Below, piece after piece: positions 42,780 through 51,580 of a stretch of DNA of 64,000 nucleotides. The DNA is from JAVBNH01 sp031551635. GTDB lineage: Bacteria; Bacillota; Clostridia; Oscillospirales; Acutalibacteraceae. The first letter of the stretch is position 1. The number at the start of each line of letters is the position of its first letter. The DNA is taken from the NCBI GenBank assembly GCA_031551635.1, contig JAVBNH010000010.1, positions 79,518 to 143,517 on the forward strand, read 5' to 3'. A model generated the notes under the pieces. That model ran no database searches and had not been told where the DNA came from. It saw nothing but the letters and a program-made list of their open reading frames with translations. The position numbers and the translations under genes were made by a program.

Positions 42780-44369
42780 TTATTCAGCCTGCAAAAGTAA
42801 AATCCAGTCCTGAAGCTTATCAACCTTAGGAGCCAGCCATTCGCCGTTTTCATCAGGAATAACCTTCCCGAGCTCAGTCGTCTCATTCTGCAGCATATTA
42901 TAATATTTCGCCGTATATGAAACATCCTTTTCGAGCGCGAAAAGCTTTGTTCTTCCCCAGATATTTCCACCGAAGCCGGGGATGAAAATCATCCTGACCT
43001 CGCGGGGAACACCTACGCAAAAAGCTCCGTCAGTGTCCTCATATGTGCACGGGCGCTCGACCCATTCGGGATGCCTCTCAAAACGCCACCAGTCATAATT
43101 CATGATAAAACGTTTGGCGTTGCCGATATGCCTGCTTCCCGGGAGCTTATACGCCTCTGTCCAAGGGGTGTCGCCCCATGTCGCGCCGTGAGGTGATACT
43201 CCATAAGGTTTATCGGGCGAGTTAAACTGCCAGATTCCGTTCGCGCCGTAGGTGTGACCGCACGCGCCGCTCATAAAGCAGGACATAAAGAGGTAACGCT
43301 GAATTTCTTCATGGCTCGCGCCGCAGATGCCTTCATAGCAGGCTTCCGAATTAATAACCGGCATAGCGTTTCTGTCAACAGCGTCCCGTACCATTTTCAT
43401 GCTGGGAACCAGTGAGCGGTGACTGCCGTGACCGGTTTGAAGCATATCAAGATCTAAGAGGCTCTCATCTTCTAACTGCTCATGACCTAAGGATGTGGGA
43501 TGAATCGTAACAACCCTGTTAAAGGGGTCATTTTTTTTCACAAAGCAGGTTAATTCGTTCCAGTCGGCGCGGCTTTTCGCAAAGTATGCTTCTCTGTCAT
43601 CAAGTTTAGCATTATAAAAAGGCATATTAGCCTCGCCCGCAACGCACCAAATAACTGGATATGCGCCGTAACGGGCAATCAGGTTTTTCCAGTGCCGCTT
43701 GAGAACTTCAACACCGGCATATTCATCGCAGGCGAAAAATCCCCAGCTTCCGACTATCACAGGTACAAGACCACGCTCAACAATTGCCGTTAATTTTTTA
43801 TCAGCCGCATCGAAATATTCGGGATTTATCTCGCTGTAGTCCTCCTTCCACGGAAAACCGGCTTCATTCGCGCCGCGTTCGTCGAAGGGAACCATGTCGG
43901 GGTAGAGCCCCGCGATAATTTGCACGGCAGTAAAACCCTTTTCCACTCTGTCGCGGGAAAGCTCTTCAATGCCGTCAGGATAAGAGAGCCTTGTCGTCAG
44001 CCCCATCCACCAGGTGTCAGCAAAATAGAAAAAAGGTTCGCCGTCAAGGTGTTCGAGATATTTTTTATTCTCTTTTCTCTTCATCGGTGCGCCGTGAATA
44101 TAAAGAGGGTTTGTACCTTTATACTTGATAACCTCAATCGTTTCGCTCTCATTGCAGGGGTATCTGTCTGAGCCGTCGGAATAGAAAAATGTAGCCTTGA
44201 ATATTCCGGGGCTGCTTGAAGAAAAGCGGAAATGCAGGCGTCCGTCGCCCCCGGTGAAGGAGGGAAGAGTCATTGCTTCTCCTGTTTCGGATACAATTTT
44301 TGCGAATAAGTCTTCACCTGCGGCATTAAAAGAAAATTCACACACTCGATTAGTTTCAACAGTATGCAT
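42780..44369 (-). CDS. DUF4038 / GH140-like glycoside hydrolase
   Basis: A 529-residue enzyme without a signal peptide. An N-terminal DUF5060-like beta domain (residues 1-85) is followed by a TIM barrel with GEPFFYFADTWWMGLTTRLSYPD near 110, VIWCVAGEANMPFY near 232 (acid/base-type Glu) and PVINSEACYEGICG near 336 (candidate nucleophile Glu). DUF4038 proteins include GH140 apiosidases acting on rhamnogalacturonan II. That specificity is an inference. Its place upstream of kduI and kduD links it to pectin breakdown. Confidence 0.8.
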   Translation of the reverse strand: MHTVETNRVCEFSFNAAGEDLFAKIVSETGEAMTLPSFTGGDGRLHFRFSSSSPGIFKATFFYSDGSDRYPCNESETIEVIKYKGTNPLYIHGAPMKRKENKKYLEHLDGEPFFYFADTWWMGLTTRLSYPDGIEELSRDRVEKGFTAVQIIAGLYPDMVPFDERGANEAGFPWKEDYSEINPEYFDAADKKLTAIVERGLVPVIVGSWGFFACDEYAGVEVLKRHWKNLIARYGAYPVIWCVAGEANMPFYNAKLDDREAYFAKSRADWNELTCFVKKNDPFNRVVTIHPTSLGHEQLEDESLLDLDMLQTGHGSHRSLVPSMKMVRDAVDRNAMPVINSEACYEGICGASHEEIQRYLFMSCFMSGACGHTYGANGIWQFNSPDKPYGVSPHGATWGDTPWTEAYKLPGSRHIGNAKRFIMNYDWWRFERHPEWVERPCTYEDTDGAFCVGVPREVRMIFIPGFGGNIWGRTKLFALEKDVSYTAKYYNMLQNETTELGKVIPDENGEWLAPKVDKLQDWILLLQAE

Positions 44370-44396
44370 AATACAGTTCCTTTGTTTTTTATGATG

Positions 44397-44426
44397 AAAG
44401 CCCGCATTTATTAAAACACGGGCTTT
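44397..44426 (-). terminator. Terminator after the yfhO-like gene
   Basis: AAAGCCCG and CGGGCTTT form an 8-bp stem around a 14-base loop, placed 7 bases after the stop codon on the minus strand. The T-tract is modest. Confidence 0.6.
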
Positions 44427-44432
44427 ATACTT

Positions 44433-47384
44433 CTATTGGTTTATATCTCCTGAGTTTCCGTTTTCCTGCATTTCGGTAAACTCCGATTGAGTAAAACCGT
44501 CCGGTAAAATATCCTCCGCTATCGGCTCATCCTCAAGCATCACAAAGCCGTCATCAGCATAAGCGGGATTGAAAACGAAAACCTTTTTCTTAAGCATGCG
44601 ATAACAAAGGTAAAGAATAGCAATTGTCAGCACTGAAACACCCGCGCCGAGAGTCATTCCCTTCGGGAAATATGAGAACACAACAGTATGCTCACCCTCC
44701 GGTATCATGACCGCAAGCAGGGCATTCGCGACCTTTTTATATTCGCTTACCGGAACCTTATTGCCGTCAATTTTCACGCTCCAGCCCTCGTCATATGGAA
44801 TGGAGGTATAAAGTAGCTTATTGTCGCCGGATACATTTATTGAGCCTGTGATTTTTCTTTCTTTAAACTCAGTAACTTCAAAAGTACCGTTGGCTTCAAT
44901 CCTCTTATAACCTTCTTTAAAGGCATCAGCGTCAAGCCCCACGGCAGTAATATTGATGCTGCCTGTCGCCGTGTCCTTCGGGAGCTTGACCTTCAGCTCA
45001 AGCTTGTCACCGGCTTCGCGCAGCCCCGCGTCAAACAGATACGAATCTGATGATTTAACCGTGAAATCCTTACCGTTGCAGGTGACTTTTTCAATTTGAC
45101 CGGAGGAGCCGTAAACATAAACATTCTGTGTTTTCGGAACGTCTACAACCAAAGTGAACGAGCCATCCTTAGCCTTGTCCTTAAGCTCATAATTCAACTT
45201 CGGGTCGCTTATTTTATAGCCTGCAATATCCTTGCAGTTAACAAAATCCTCTATTTTCATCTCAAGCGGGTCAAAAACATTTTGAACACCAGTCGCGAGA
45301 GAAAAGAAATCCTCCTGAATATCAAGCGGGCTGATACTGTTGAAATCAGCGAATTCATATTCGCCGTCTGTTCCAACCTTGCCGATGTTCCAGTCGCTTG
45401 AAACCTCGGGATTTACAGCATAAGCAATGGGCAGATAATAGTCGTAGCTGTAGGCGGTGAACTTTTCGCCTGTTTCTATTTCTGTGTAGAATTCTGTTTT
45501 TGATGGCATCAGCTTTGAATCGTTTTTGTCGTACAAATAGCGCAGAGCAAACATGCTGTTATAAACCGGAGTCTGCGGATAATACACCTGAGAATTTATA
45601 TTATTGCTGCGCATTCCGAGTTTTTTGCACATTTTCGCGACGTTTTCATATGCCATTGATGAAAAGACTGAAATACCGTTAAAATAATACCACGAGCTGT
45701 CCATGCGCGCCCTTTGATTTGTGAGCTCGCTGCGTGTGAACAATAGCTCCGGTTCTCTCGCGTCAACCCTTGCTCTGACATCCTGGAAGCTGTCATAATC
45801 GCCGACATAGTCCTCACGCCTGACACTGATGTAAATATGCTGAGTGTCGCAAATAGCAATTTCCGTGCAAACGGCGAAAATCAGCAGGCTTGAAAGGGAA
45901 TAGGCGGAATACTTCGGATTCTTGATAAAGGTGAGAATCAGCACATAAACAACAACATAGGCAATAGTAGTCCAGACCACAGTATTTGTGACATTTTTCG
46001 AGCCGATTTCGTCAACCAGCACGACAAAGCCGAGCAGGGAAATGCCTATAGTCAGCAGATGCTTGCCGGAAAATTCCGAGAGGAAGGTAAATGCGCGCGC
46101 CGCGATGGCAATGATAAAAAAGGAGTACATATAGGAATATCTGAACGGCAGGTCATTCGGATTTTTGAATCCGTGCATGACAAAATTCAGAATATTGGTG
46201 TTGAAGCTGAAGAAGAAAAACGCGAGAAGGAACAGAGTCGCCATCTTTTCGCGAAGAGATATTTTTTTCGTGTAGAAATACAGCGGGACAAGCACCAGTG
46301 TCAACACACCGGAATAAATATTCGGGAACACATCGTCGCCGCTGCTCCAGATAGTCGGCGTCACACCCGCAAAATGATTCGCGAGGAAGTCAAAGGGCTT
46401 GAAGAATGTTTCAAGAGTCGTCGGGAATGAATGCCCTGTTGCCGAGGACGCTTCAAGAATGAAATAAAGCGGGAAGAATAAAACCGCGACAATGCCGAAT
46501 GCAGCGAGGGAGGAAGCGGCGAATTTGAAGCCTGTATTGAAAAACTTCGAATTCTGAAGCCTTTTCACTTGAATCTTAAAAAAGCTTGTGCTGGTTAGCG
46601 GTCTGCCGAGAAGGGGGTTGATTTTGTCTGAGAACGTATTGTGAGAAAGGTAATAAACAAAGAAATACAGAGCGGATGCGATGCAAATCATAAAAGCCAT
46701 GTAGTAGCTTGTGAACATAGCATAGGTCATTGCGAAAATATAAGTGCGCATTTTTTTGCCTTTAATAATTTCCTCAACACCCAGAATGACAATCGGGAAA
46801 ATTACCATAGCGTCCATCCACATGATGTTCCAAGAAAAAGCGACATAGTAGCCGCACAGACCGTAGAGAATGCCGAAGGCGGCGGTTACAATGCTATGCT
46901 TATCCTGAGAGCGTTTCAGGTAGTAGGTGAAGGTTCCGGCTGAGAAGGAGGCGGCGAGAAGCATTATCATCGCGATAGCTTCAGGCATCTGCTTGTGACC
47001 GACGAGCAGAATAGACAGCGAGAAGGGGCTTGCGAGATAGTTTAGAAAATTCCCGAGGAAGCTTCCGCCAAGACCGCTTGACCATGAATAGAGCAAACTG
47101 TCAAAGTTAACAATTCTTTCATATAGCTCAGCGAGCAGAGGACCGTATTGGTGATACAGGTCAATTCTCAGAACGGTATGGATACCGAACGGATAGATTT
47201 TGTGGGGTCCTCCGTCCTTCGTCGAAATATCGGCGACAAAAATGAAAAATATAATCACCGCTGCAATCAAGGCTGAAATATAGCAGAATTTATTTCTGAT
47301 GAAATAAGCTATAATTTTATTTTCCTTTAATCTGTCAACACGCTTTCTGTATTTTTTCTTAAAAGCAGAATTTTTTGTTCCCAT
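44433..47384 (-). CDS. YfhO-family membrane glycosyltransferase
   Basis: A very large polytopic protein (about 983 residues) of the YfhO family, GT-C glycosyltransferases. In Bacillus, YfhO adds sugars to lipoteichoic acid using a lipid-linked donor. The conserved N-terminal pattern LRIDLYHQYGPLLAELYERI, then YSWSSGLGGSFLGNFLNYLASPFSL, is present, followed by about a dozen membrane helices. An extracytoplasmic beta-rich C-terminus and a last membrane helix (residues 905-925) come after. ATG 47384 has AAGGG eight bases upstream; the longer frame to 47468 lacks a ribosome site. Confidence 0.87.
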   Translation of the reverse strand: MGTKNSAFKKKYRKRVDRLKENKIIAYFIRNKFCYISALIAAVIIFFIFVADISTKDGGPHKIYPFGIHTVLRIDLYHQYGPLLAELYERIVNFDSLLYSWSSGLGGSFLGNFLNYLASPFSLSILLVGHKQMPEAIAMIMLLAASFSAGTFTYYLKRSQDKHSIVTAAFGILYGLCGYYVAFSWNIMWMDAMVIFPIVILGVEEIIKGKKMRTYIFAMTYAMFTSYYMAFMICIASALYFFVYYLSHNTFSDKINPLLGRPLTSTSFFKIQVKRLQNSKFFNTGFKFAASSLAAFGIVAVLFFPLYFILEASSATGHSFPTTLETFFKPFDFLANHFAGVTPTIWSSGDDVFPNIYSGVLTLVLVPLYFYTKKISLREKMATLFLLAFFFFSFNTNILNFVMHGFKNPNDLPFRYSYMYSFFIIAIAARAFTFLSEFSGKHLLTIGISLLGFVVLVDEIGSKNVTNTVVWTTIAYVVVYVLILTFIKNPKYSAYSLSSLLIFAVCTEIAICDTQHIYISVRREDYVGDYDSFQDVRARVDAREPELLFTRSELTNQRARMDSSWYYFNGISVFSSMAYENVAKMCKKLGMRSNNINSQVYYPQTPVYNSMFALRYLYDKNDSKLMPSKTEFYTEIETGEKFTAYSYDYYLPIAYAVNPEVSSDWNIGKVGTDGEYEFADFNSISPLDIQEDFFSLATGVQNVFDPLEMKIEDFVNCKDIAGYKISDPKLNYELKDKAKDGSFTLVVDVPKTQNVYVYGSSGQIEKVTCNGKDFTVKSSDSYLFDAGLREAGDKLELKVKLPKDTATGSINITAVGLDADAFKEGYKRIEANGTFEVTEFKERKITGSINVSGDNKLLYTSIPYDEGWSVKIDGNKVPVSEYKKVANALLAVMIPEGEHTVVFSYFPKGMTLGAGVSVLTIAILYLCYRMLKKKVFVFNPAYADDGFVMLEDEPIAEDILPDGFTQSEFTEMQENGNSGDINQ

Positions 47385-47482
47385 ATTATAATCCCTTTCA
47401 TTAACACTGAAGATTTTCAATTTAATCCCAATTATTCTAACACAATATTTAAAATAAATATTTAACAATACTGTAAAAATTG

Positions 47483-47511
47483 TTGTAATAGACGCGGATT
47501 TACTATATACT
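47483..47511 (+). promoter_or_regulatory. Candidate promoter for the GH38 gene
   Basis: TTGTAA (47483-47488), 17-base spacer, TATACT (47506-47511), 24 bases before the start codon. Confidence 0.45.
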
Positions 47512-47535
47512 GTAGAAAATGGGGAGGCTTATAAT

Positions 47536-50500
47536 ATGATATATGATAAAGCAGTGATAAAACCTGCAGTATATACTATTGCAACCGCGCACCTTGACAC
47601 CTCTTGGAACTGGGAGCTTGAGACGACTATTGCCGAGTATTTACCGAATACCTTAAAAGAGAATTTCAAGCTTTTCAAAAAATTTCCCGATTATAAATTC
47701 AACTTTGAAGGCAGCTACCGCTATGAGCTGATTGAAGAATACTACCCCGAGGATTTTGAAACGCTTAAAAAGTACATAGACGAAGGGCGTTGGTTTGTCG
47801 CGGGCAGCTCTTATGAAAACGGCGACATGAATATACCTTCACCTGAAGCACTCTTCAGAAATATTCTTTACGGCAACGGTTATTTTTTGAAAAAATTTAA
47901 TAAAAAGAGCCTTGATATCTTTCTGCCTGATTGCTTCGGTTTCGGATACGCTTTGCCATCAATTGCGAAGCACGCGAACCTCTTAGGTTTTTCGACTCAG
48001 AAGCTCTGCTGGAGCTCTGCATATCATGTGCCTTTTGACCTTGGTAAATGGTACGGGGTAGATGGCAACTATATCTATGCCGCGCTTGACTGCATGAATT
48101 ATTCGCATTCTTTGCCGAGTGTCAAACAATTTCATCATATTAAAATGAAGCTGCGGGAGAATATTCTGCGGTACAATCTACCGTTCACAGCTATCTATCA
48201 CGGTGTCGGTGACAGGGGCGGCGCGCCCGCGGAAAAATCCGTTCTCGCGGTTGTCGCCGAAGCTAATGACAGCGATTTTGTCGAGGTAGATGTCTATTCC
48301 GATTCCTCCGACAGGATTTTCAGGGATATTGAGACATATTTGCCTGAGAATATAAAGCAGAGAATGCCTCGCTTTGACAACGAGCTTATTTCAACCAATC
48401 ACGGCGTGGGCTGCTACACTTCGAGGGCAATAAGCAAGCGCTGGAACAGGAAGGGCGAGCAGCTGGCGAATGCCGCTGAACGCTTAAATGCCGCTGCGAT
48501 GCTCTGCTCACATGAATACCCCGAAAATACGCTTGACACAGCCTGGAAAAGGATAATCGCACACCAATTTCATGACGACATAACCGGCACCTCGCGCATG
48601 AAATGCTATCAGCGCAACTGGAACGACCTGATGCTTTCTCTTAATCAGTTTTCGGAGGAATATCGGGCTGGCGCTGAGCGTATATCAGAGCTGCTTGATA
48701 CCTCTTTTTGTAAGGGTATACCTCTAGTCGTGGCGAATCCGGTTCAGTCGCAAGGCTTAAGAACAGAGAGTGTAAAGGCGAGAATTGAGCTGGATAAAAG
48801 CTCGGTTGAGATAAAATCTCTTGAGGTTTGTGACGCTCAGGGGAACATAATTCCCTCAGGAATAGTTGAATATAATTCACAAAAGAATTCTGTTGACATT
48901 GTCCTCAGCGCGAGCGTACCCTCATGTGGGCTGGCGGTTTATGATGTCAAATTTTCAAAAAAGGAAATAAAAGCAGACGGCGAACTTAAAATCACTTTAA
49001 ATTCACTTGAGAATAAAAAATATAGGATAGCCGTTGATGAAAACGGCGACATCTCGAGCATATATGATAAGGAACTCGGTTTTGAGGCACTTTCAAAGCC
49101 GGTGAGGCTTGCCGTACATAAGTATAAGGGCAGCGCTTATTATTCCGCTTGGGAAATGCCATATGCGGATATGATGAGTGAGCCGCTTGTTTATGCTGCT
49201 TCGCCGATATTTGAAATCGTTGAAGACACCGCAGCTAGGGTCACCTTAAAGGTGACAAAATTCGCGGGCAGGTCAAAGTTTATTCAGCTTATTTCGCTCG
49301 ACTATATGGGCGAATATCTCAGCGTGCAGAATGAAATTGACTGGCACAGCTTCAGGCGTATGCTCAAGGTTGAATTTCCTGTGAGCGTCAGCAACAAAAA
49401 AGCCGCGTTTGATTTGGGACTGGGGTATATCGAGCGAGGGAACGATACAAAGCTTCTCTATGAATTTCCTGCACAGATGTGGGCTGATATCAGCGATGAA
49501 AACGGTAACTTTGGGGTGTCGGTTTTCAGCGATTCGAAAACTGGCTGGGATAAACCTTCTGACAATATGCTAAGGTTGACTGCCATTCATACACCCAAGC
49601 AGGGCTACCGCGAGGAGAGCAGGCAGAATTTCCTCGAAATCGGACTGAACCGCTTCGGTTTCGCGATATATACCCACAAGAATAAGGTTACTTCAGGGAC
49701 AATAATTAACGCTGAGAATTTTAACCAGCCTTTATCGGCTTTTGTCAGCGGAAAACACAGCGGTAAATTAATGGATTTTTCGCTGTGTTCAATATCAAGC
49801 GACAATGTTATAATCCGTGCTGTTAAAAAGGCTGTAAACAGTGACGAAATCATCGTCAGAGTGAACGAGACAATAAAAAAAGACACTAAAAACTGCTGTT
49901 TATCCTTTGCGGGGGGAATTATAAGCGCGAGGGAGGTTTTCGCAAGCGAGGAGCATATACAGGATTTAGAGCTTGATAACGGAAAACTGTATTTTGATAT
50001 GCCGCCATTTTCGGTGAAAACCTTCGCCTTGACACCTTGCAAAGTATTTGACGAACCGCATAAAAACACTTTTATGTCACTATCTTTGCCATATAACGCC
50101 AACATCCTTTCATCTAACAGCGAAAAAACTGAGGGTATATTATTTGACGGCGAAATGAAAAATCTGACTGTTCCCCGGGAGCTGATTCCTGAAAAAATTC
50201 ACAGCGGAACACATGATTTTCTCCTTTCGAAAGACGAAATGAATGCCGTTCGCTGCAAGGCTCAGAAAATAGAGCTAAATGAGAACGCGAAAGAAATTTA
50301 TATCGTCGCGGCTGCTCTGGGCAGCGACAGGGAAGCTGTTTTCACTGCAGGCGGCAATAAAATTAAATTAAAAATTGCAGATATGTTTGAGCGCGTTGGA
50401 ATATGGGACATGGCTGCCCTTGAAGAGTGCGGGCATATTAAAAGGGATGTGCTTGCATGGAATGCTACACATATGCACTCTCCCGAAGGGGATGTTTACG

Positions 50501-50808
50501 CGAAGCATGCATATTTTTTCAAATATAAAATTACTCTTGAGGAAAAATGTACTGAAATAATTTTGCCCGCCGACGAAAATATCATCATAATTTCTGCTAT
50601 TTCTTCCGCTTCAGAAAATCTTTTTGAAGCCGCAAGCGAAATGTATGACGCTCTCGAAAAACGTGAAAAACTTTACCGTTTTACAAATGTCGATGACGCG
50701 CGTTCGAAGATTACATATCTCGAGGGTAAACGCACTGACGCAAAGTTCTATAAAGCTTACGGCATAAACCGCTTGAAAAGAGAATTCGCATTGTTTAAAC
50801 GGAAATAA
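47536..50808 (+). CDS. GH38 alpha-mannosidase
   Basis: A large intracellular (no signal peptide) glycosidase of 1090 residues. The GH38 metal-binding AHLDTSWNWELE is at residue 18, and the nucleophile aspartate is in FLPDCFGFGYALPS near 135. AHQFHDDITGTS near 345 is the third family motif. Long C-terminal beta-sandwich domains follow. Expected activity is hydrolysis of alpha-mannosides; linkage specificity is unknown. GGGGAGG lies eight bases before the ATG. Repeat copy C begins nine bases after its stop. Confidence 0.9.
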   Translation: MIYDKAVIKPAVYTIATAHLDTSWNWELETTIAEYLPNTLKENFKLFKKFPDYKFNFEGSYRYELIEEYYPEDFETLKKYIDEGRWFVAGSSYENGDMNIPSPEALFRNILYGNGYFLKKFNKKSLDIFLPDCFGFGYALPSIAKHANLLGFSTQKLCWSSAYHVPFDLGKWYGVDGNYIYAALDCMNYSHSLPSVKQFHHIKMKLRENILRYNLPFTAIYHGVGDRGGAPAEKSVLAVVAEANDSDFVEVDVYSDSSDRIFRDIETYLPENIKQRMPRFDNELISTNHGVGCYTSRAISKRWNRKGEQLANAAERLNAAAMLCSHEYPENTLDTAWKRIIAHQFHDDITGTSRMKCYQRNWNDLMLSLNQFSEEYRAGAERISELLDTSFCKGIPLVVANPVQSQGLRTESVKARIELDKSSVEIKSLEVCDAQGNIIPSGIVEYNSQKNSVDIVLSASVPSCGLAVYDVKFSKKEIKADGELKITLNSLENKKYRIAVDENGDISSIYDKELGFEALSKPVRLAVHKYKGSAYYSAWEMPYADMMSEPLVYAASPIFEIVEDTAARVTLKVTKFAGRSKFIQLISLDYMGEYLSVQNEIDWHSFRRMLKVEFPVSVSNKKAAFDLGLGYIERGNDTKLLYEFPAQMWADISDENGNFGVSVFSDSKTGWDKPSDNMLRLTAIHTPKQGYREESRQNFLEIGLNRFGFAIYTHKNKVTSGTIINAENFNQPLSAFVSGKHSGKLMDFSLCSISSDNVIIRAVKKAVNSDEIIVRVNETIKKDTKNCCLSFAGGIISAREVFASEEHIQDLELDNGKLYFDMPPFSVKTFALTPCKVFDEPHKNTFMSLSLPYNANILSSNSEKTEGILFDGEMKNLTVPRELIPEKIHSGTHDFLLSKDEMNAVRCKAQKIELNENAKEIYIVAAALGSDREAVFTAGGNKIKLKIADMFERVGIWDMAALEECGHIKRDVLAWNATHMHSPEGDVYAKHAYFFKYKITLEEKCTEIILPADENIIIISAISSASENLFEAASEMYDALEKREKLYRFTNVDDARSKITYLEGKRTDAKFYKAYGINRLKREFALFKRK

Positions 50809-50817
50809 TTCAATTTA

Positions 50818-50894
50818 TTAGTACCTTAATGGGCTGAAAGCTCAATAAAAAACAAGCCTTGAGTTGTGGGCTTGGCAAGCCAAGCCCACGTAAG
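50818..50894 (+). repeat. 77-bp TTAG element, copy C
   Basis: Full length, starting TTAGTACC nine bases after the GH38 stop and ending CACGTAAG instead of CACGTTAG. The changed end forms AAGGA, which serves as the ribosome site of the next gene. Confidence 0.92.
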
Positions 50895-50907
50895 GAATGA
50901 ATAGATT

Positions 50908-51471
50908 TTGAGAAGAAAAAACAGCGAAAAAGTTAAATCATTAGCTAATATCGGACTCTTTACCGCGCTTTTATGTGCTTTTTCGCAAATTGCGGTACCC
51001 TTGCCCTTTACCCCTGTACCGATAACCCTGTCAATGCTTTGCCTCTTTCTCCTGTCTCTCATTTTACCGCTGAGAGACAGTTTTGCGGCTGTTTCGGTCT
51101 ATTGCCTTTTAGGGGCAGTCGGACTGCCTGTTTTTTCTTCTTTCAGGGGCGGAATTGCGGTTATTTTGTCGCCCGGCGGCGGTTATATAATCGGATATAT
51201 TTTCTGTGCGCTTTTTTGTTCATTCAGTATTAAGCTTATGTCGAAAACAAAAAAAGCGATAAATATCAAAGCTCTGAAATTTATCGGGTGCATTATCGGG
51301 CTAAGCGCTTGCTATCTCACAGGATTACTATGGTTTATGAAAATGACAGCAACAGCATTAATTCCCGCATTTGCCGCAACAGTTCTGCCTTTTTTACCGT
51401 TTGATATAATAAAAGTCTTACTGGCTTTATTTGTTTCGGAGAATAAAATTATCAAAAATTTATTAAAGTAA
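50908..51471 (+). CDS. bioY: Biotin transporter S component BioY
   Basis: The substrate-binding membrane subunit of an ECF biotin transporter; 187 residues, about six helices. Typical segments are PLPFTPVPITLSMLCLFL near 32 and FSSFRGGIAVILSPGGGYIIGYI near 76-98. The start is TTG at 50908 with AAGGA 11 bases upstream; the nearby ATG at 50898 is out of frame and stops after four codons. The ribosome site lies at the edge of repeat copy C, whose hairpin would end five bases before it. No BirA-type operator is evident. No energising EcfT/A genes are in view. Confidence 0.9.
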   Translation: MRRKNSEKVKSLANIGLFTALLCAFSQIAVPLPFTPVPITLSMLCLFLLSLILPLRDSFAAVSVYCLLGAVGLPVFSSFRGGIAVILSPGGGYIIGYIFCALFCSFSIKLMSKTKKAINIKALKFIGCIIGLSACYLTGLLWFMKMTATALIPAFAATVLPFLPFDIIKVLLALFVSENKIIKNLLK

Positions 51472-51483
51472 GTGGGGTATAAG

Positions 51484-51522
51484 TTTGAAAAACTTGTTTT
51501 TCAAAAGGTTTTGTGCCTTTTA
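51484..51522 (+). terminator. Two small hairpins after bioY
   Basis: TTTGAAAAAC-TT-GTTTTTCAAA (51484-51505) is directly followed by AAAAGG-TTTTGTG-CCTTTT. They may act together as a terminator, but there is no long T-run. Confidence 0.45.
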
Positions 51523-51580
51523 AGCAAAATTAATTTAGGACACATTAGCTAAATATTGACTGAAAGGAATGGTCATATAT

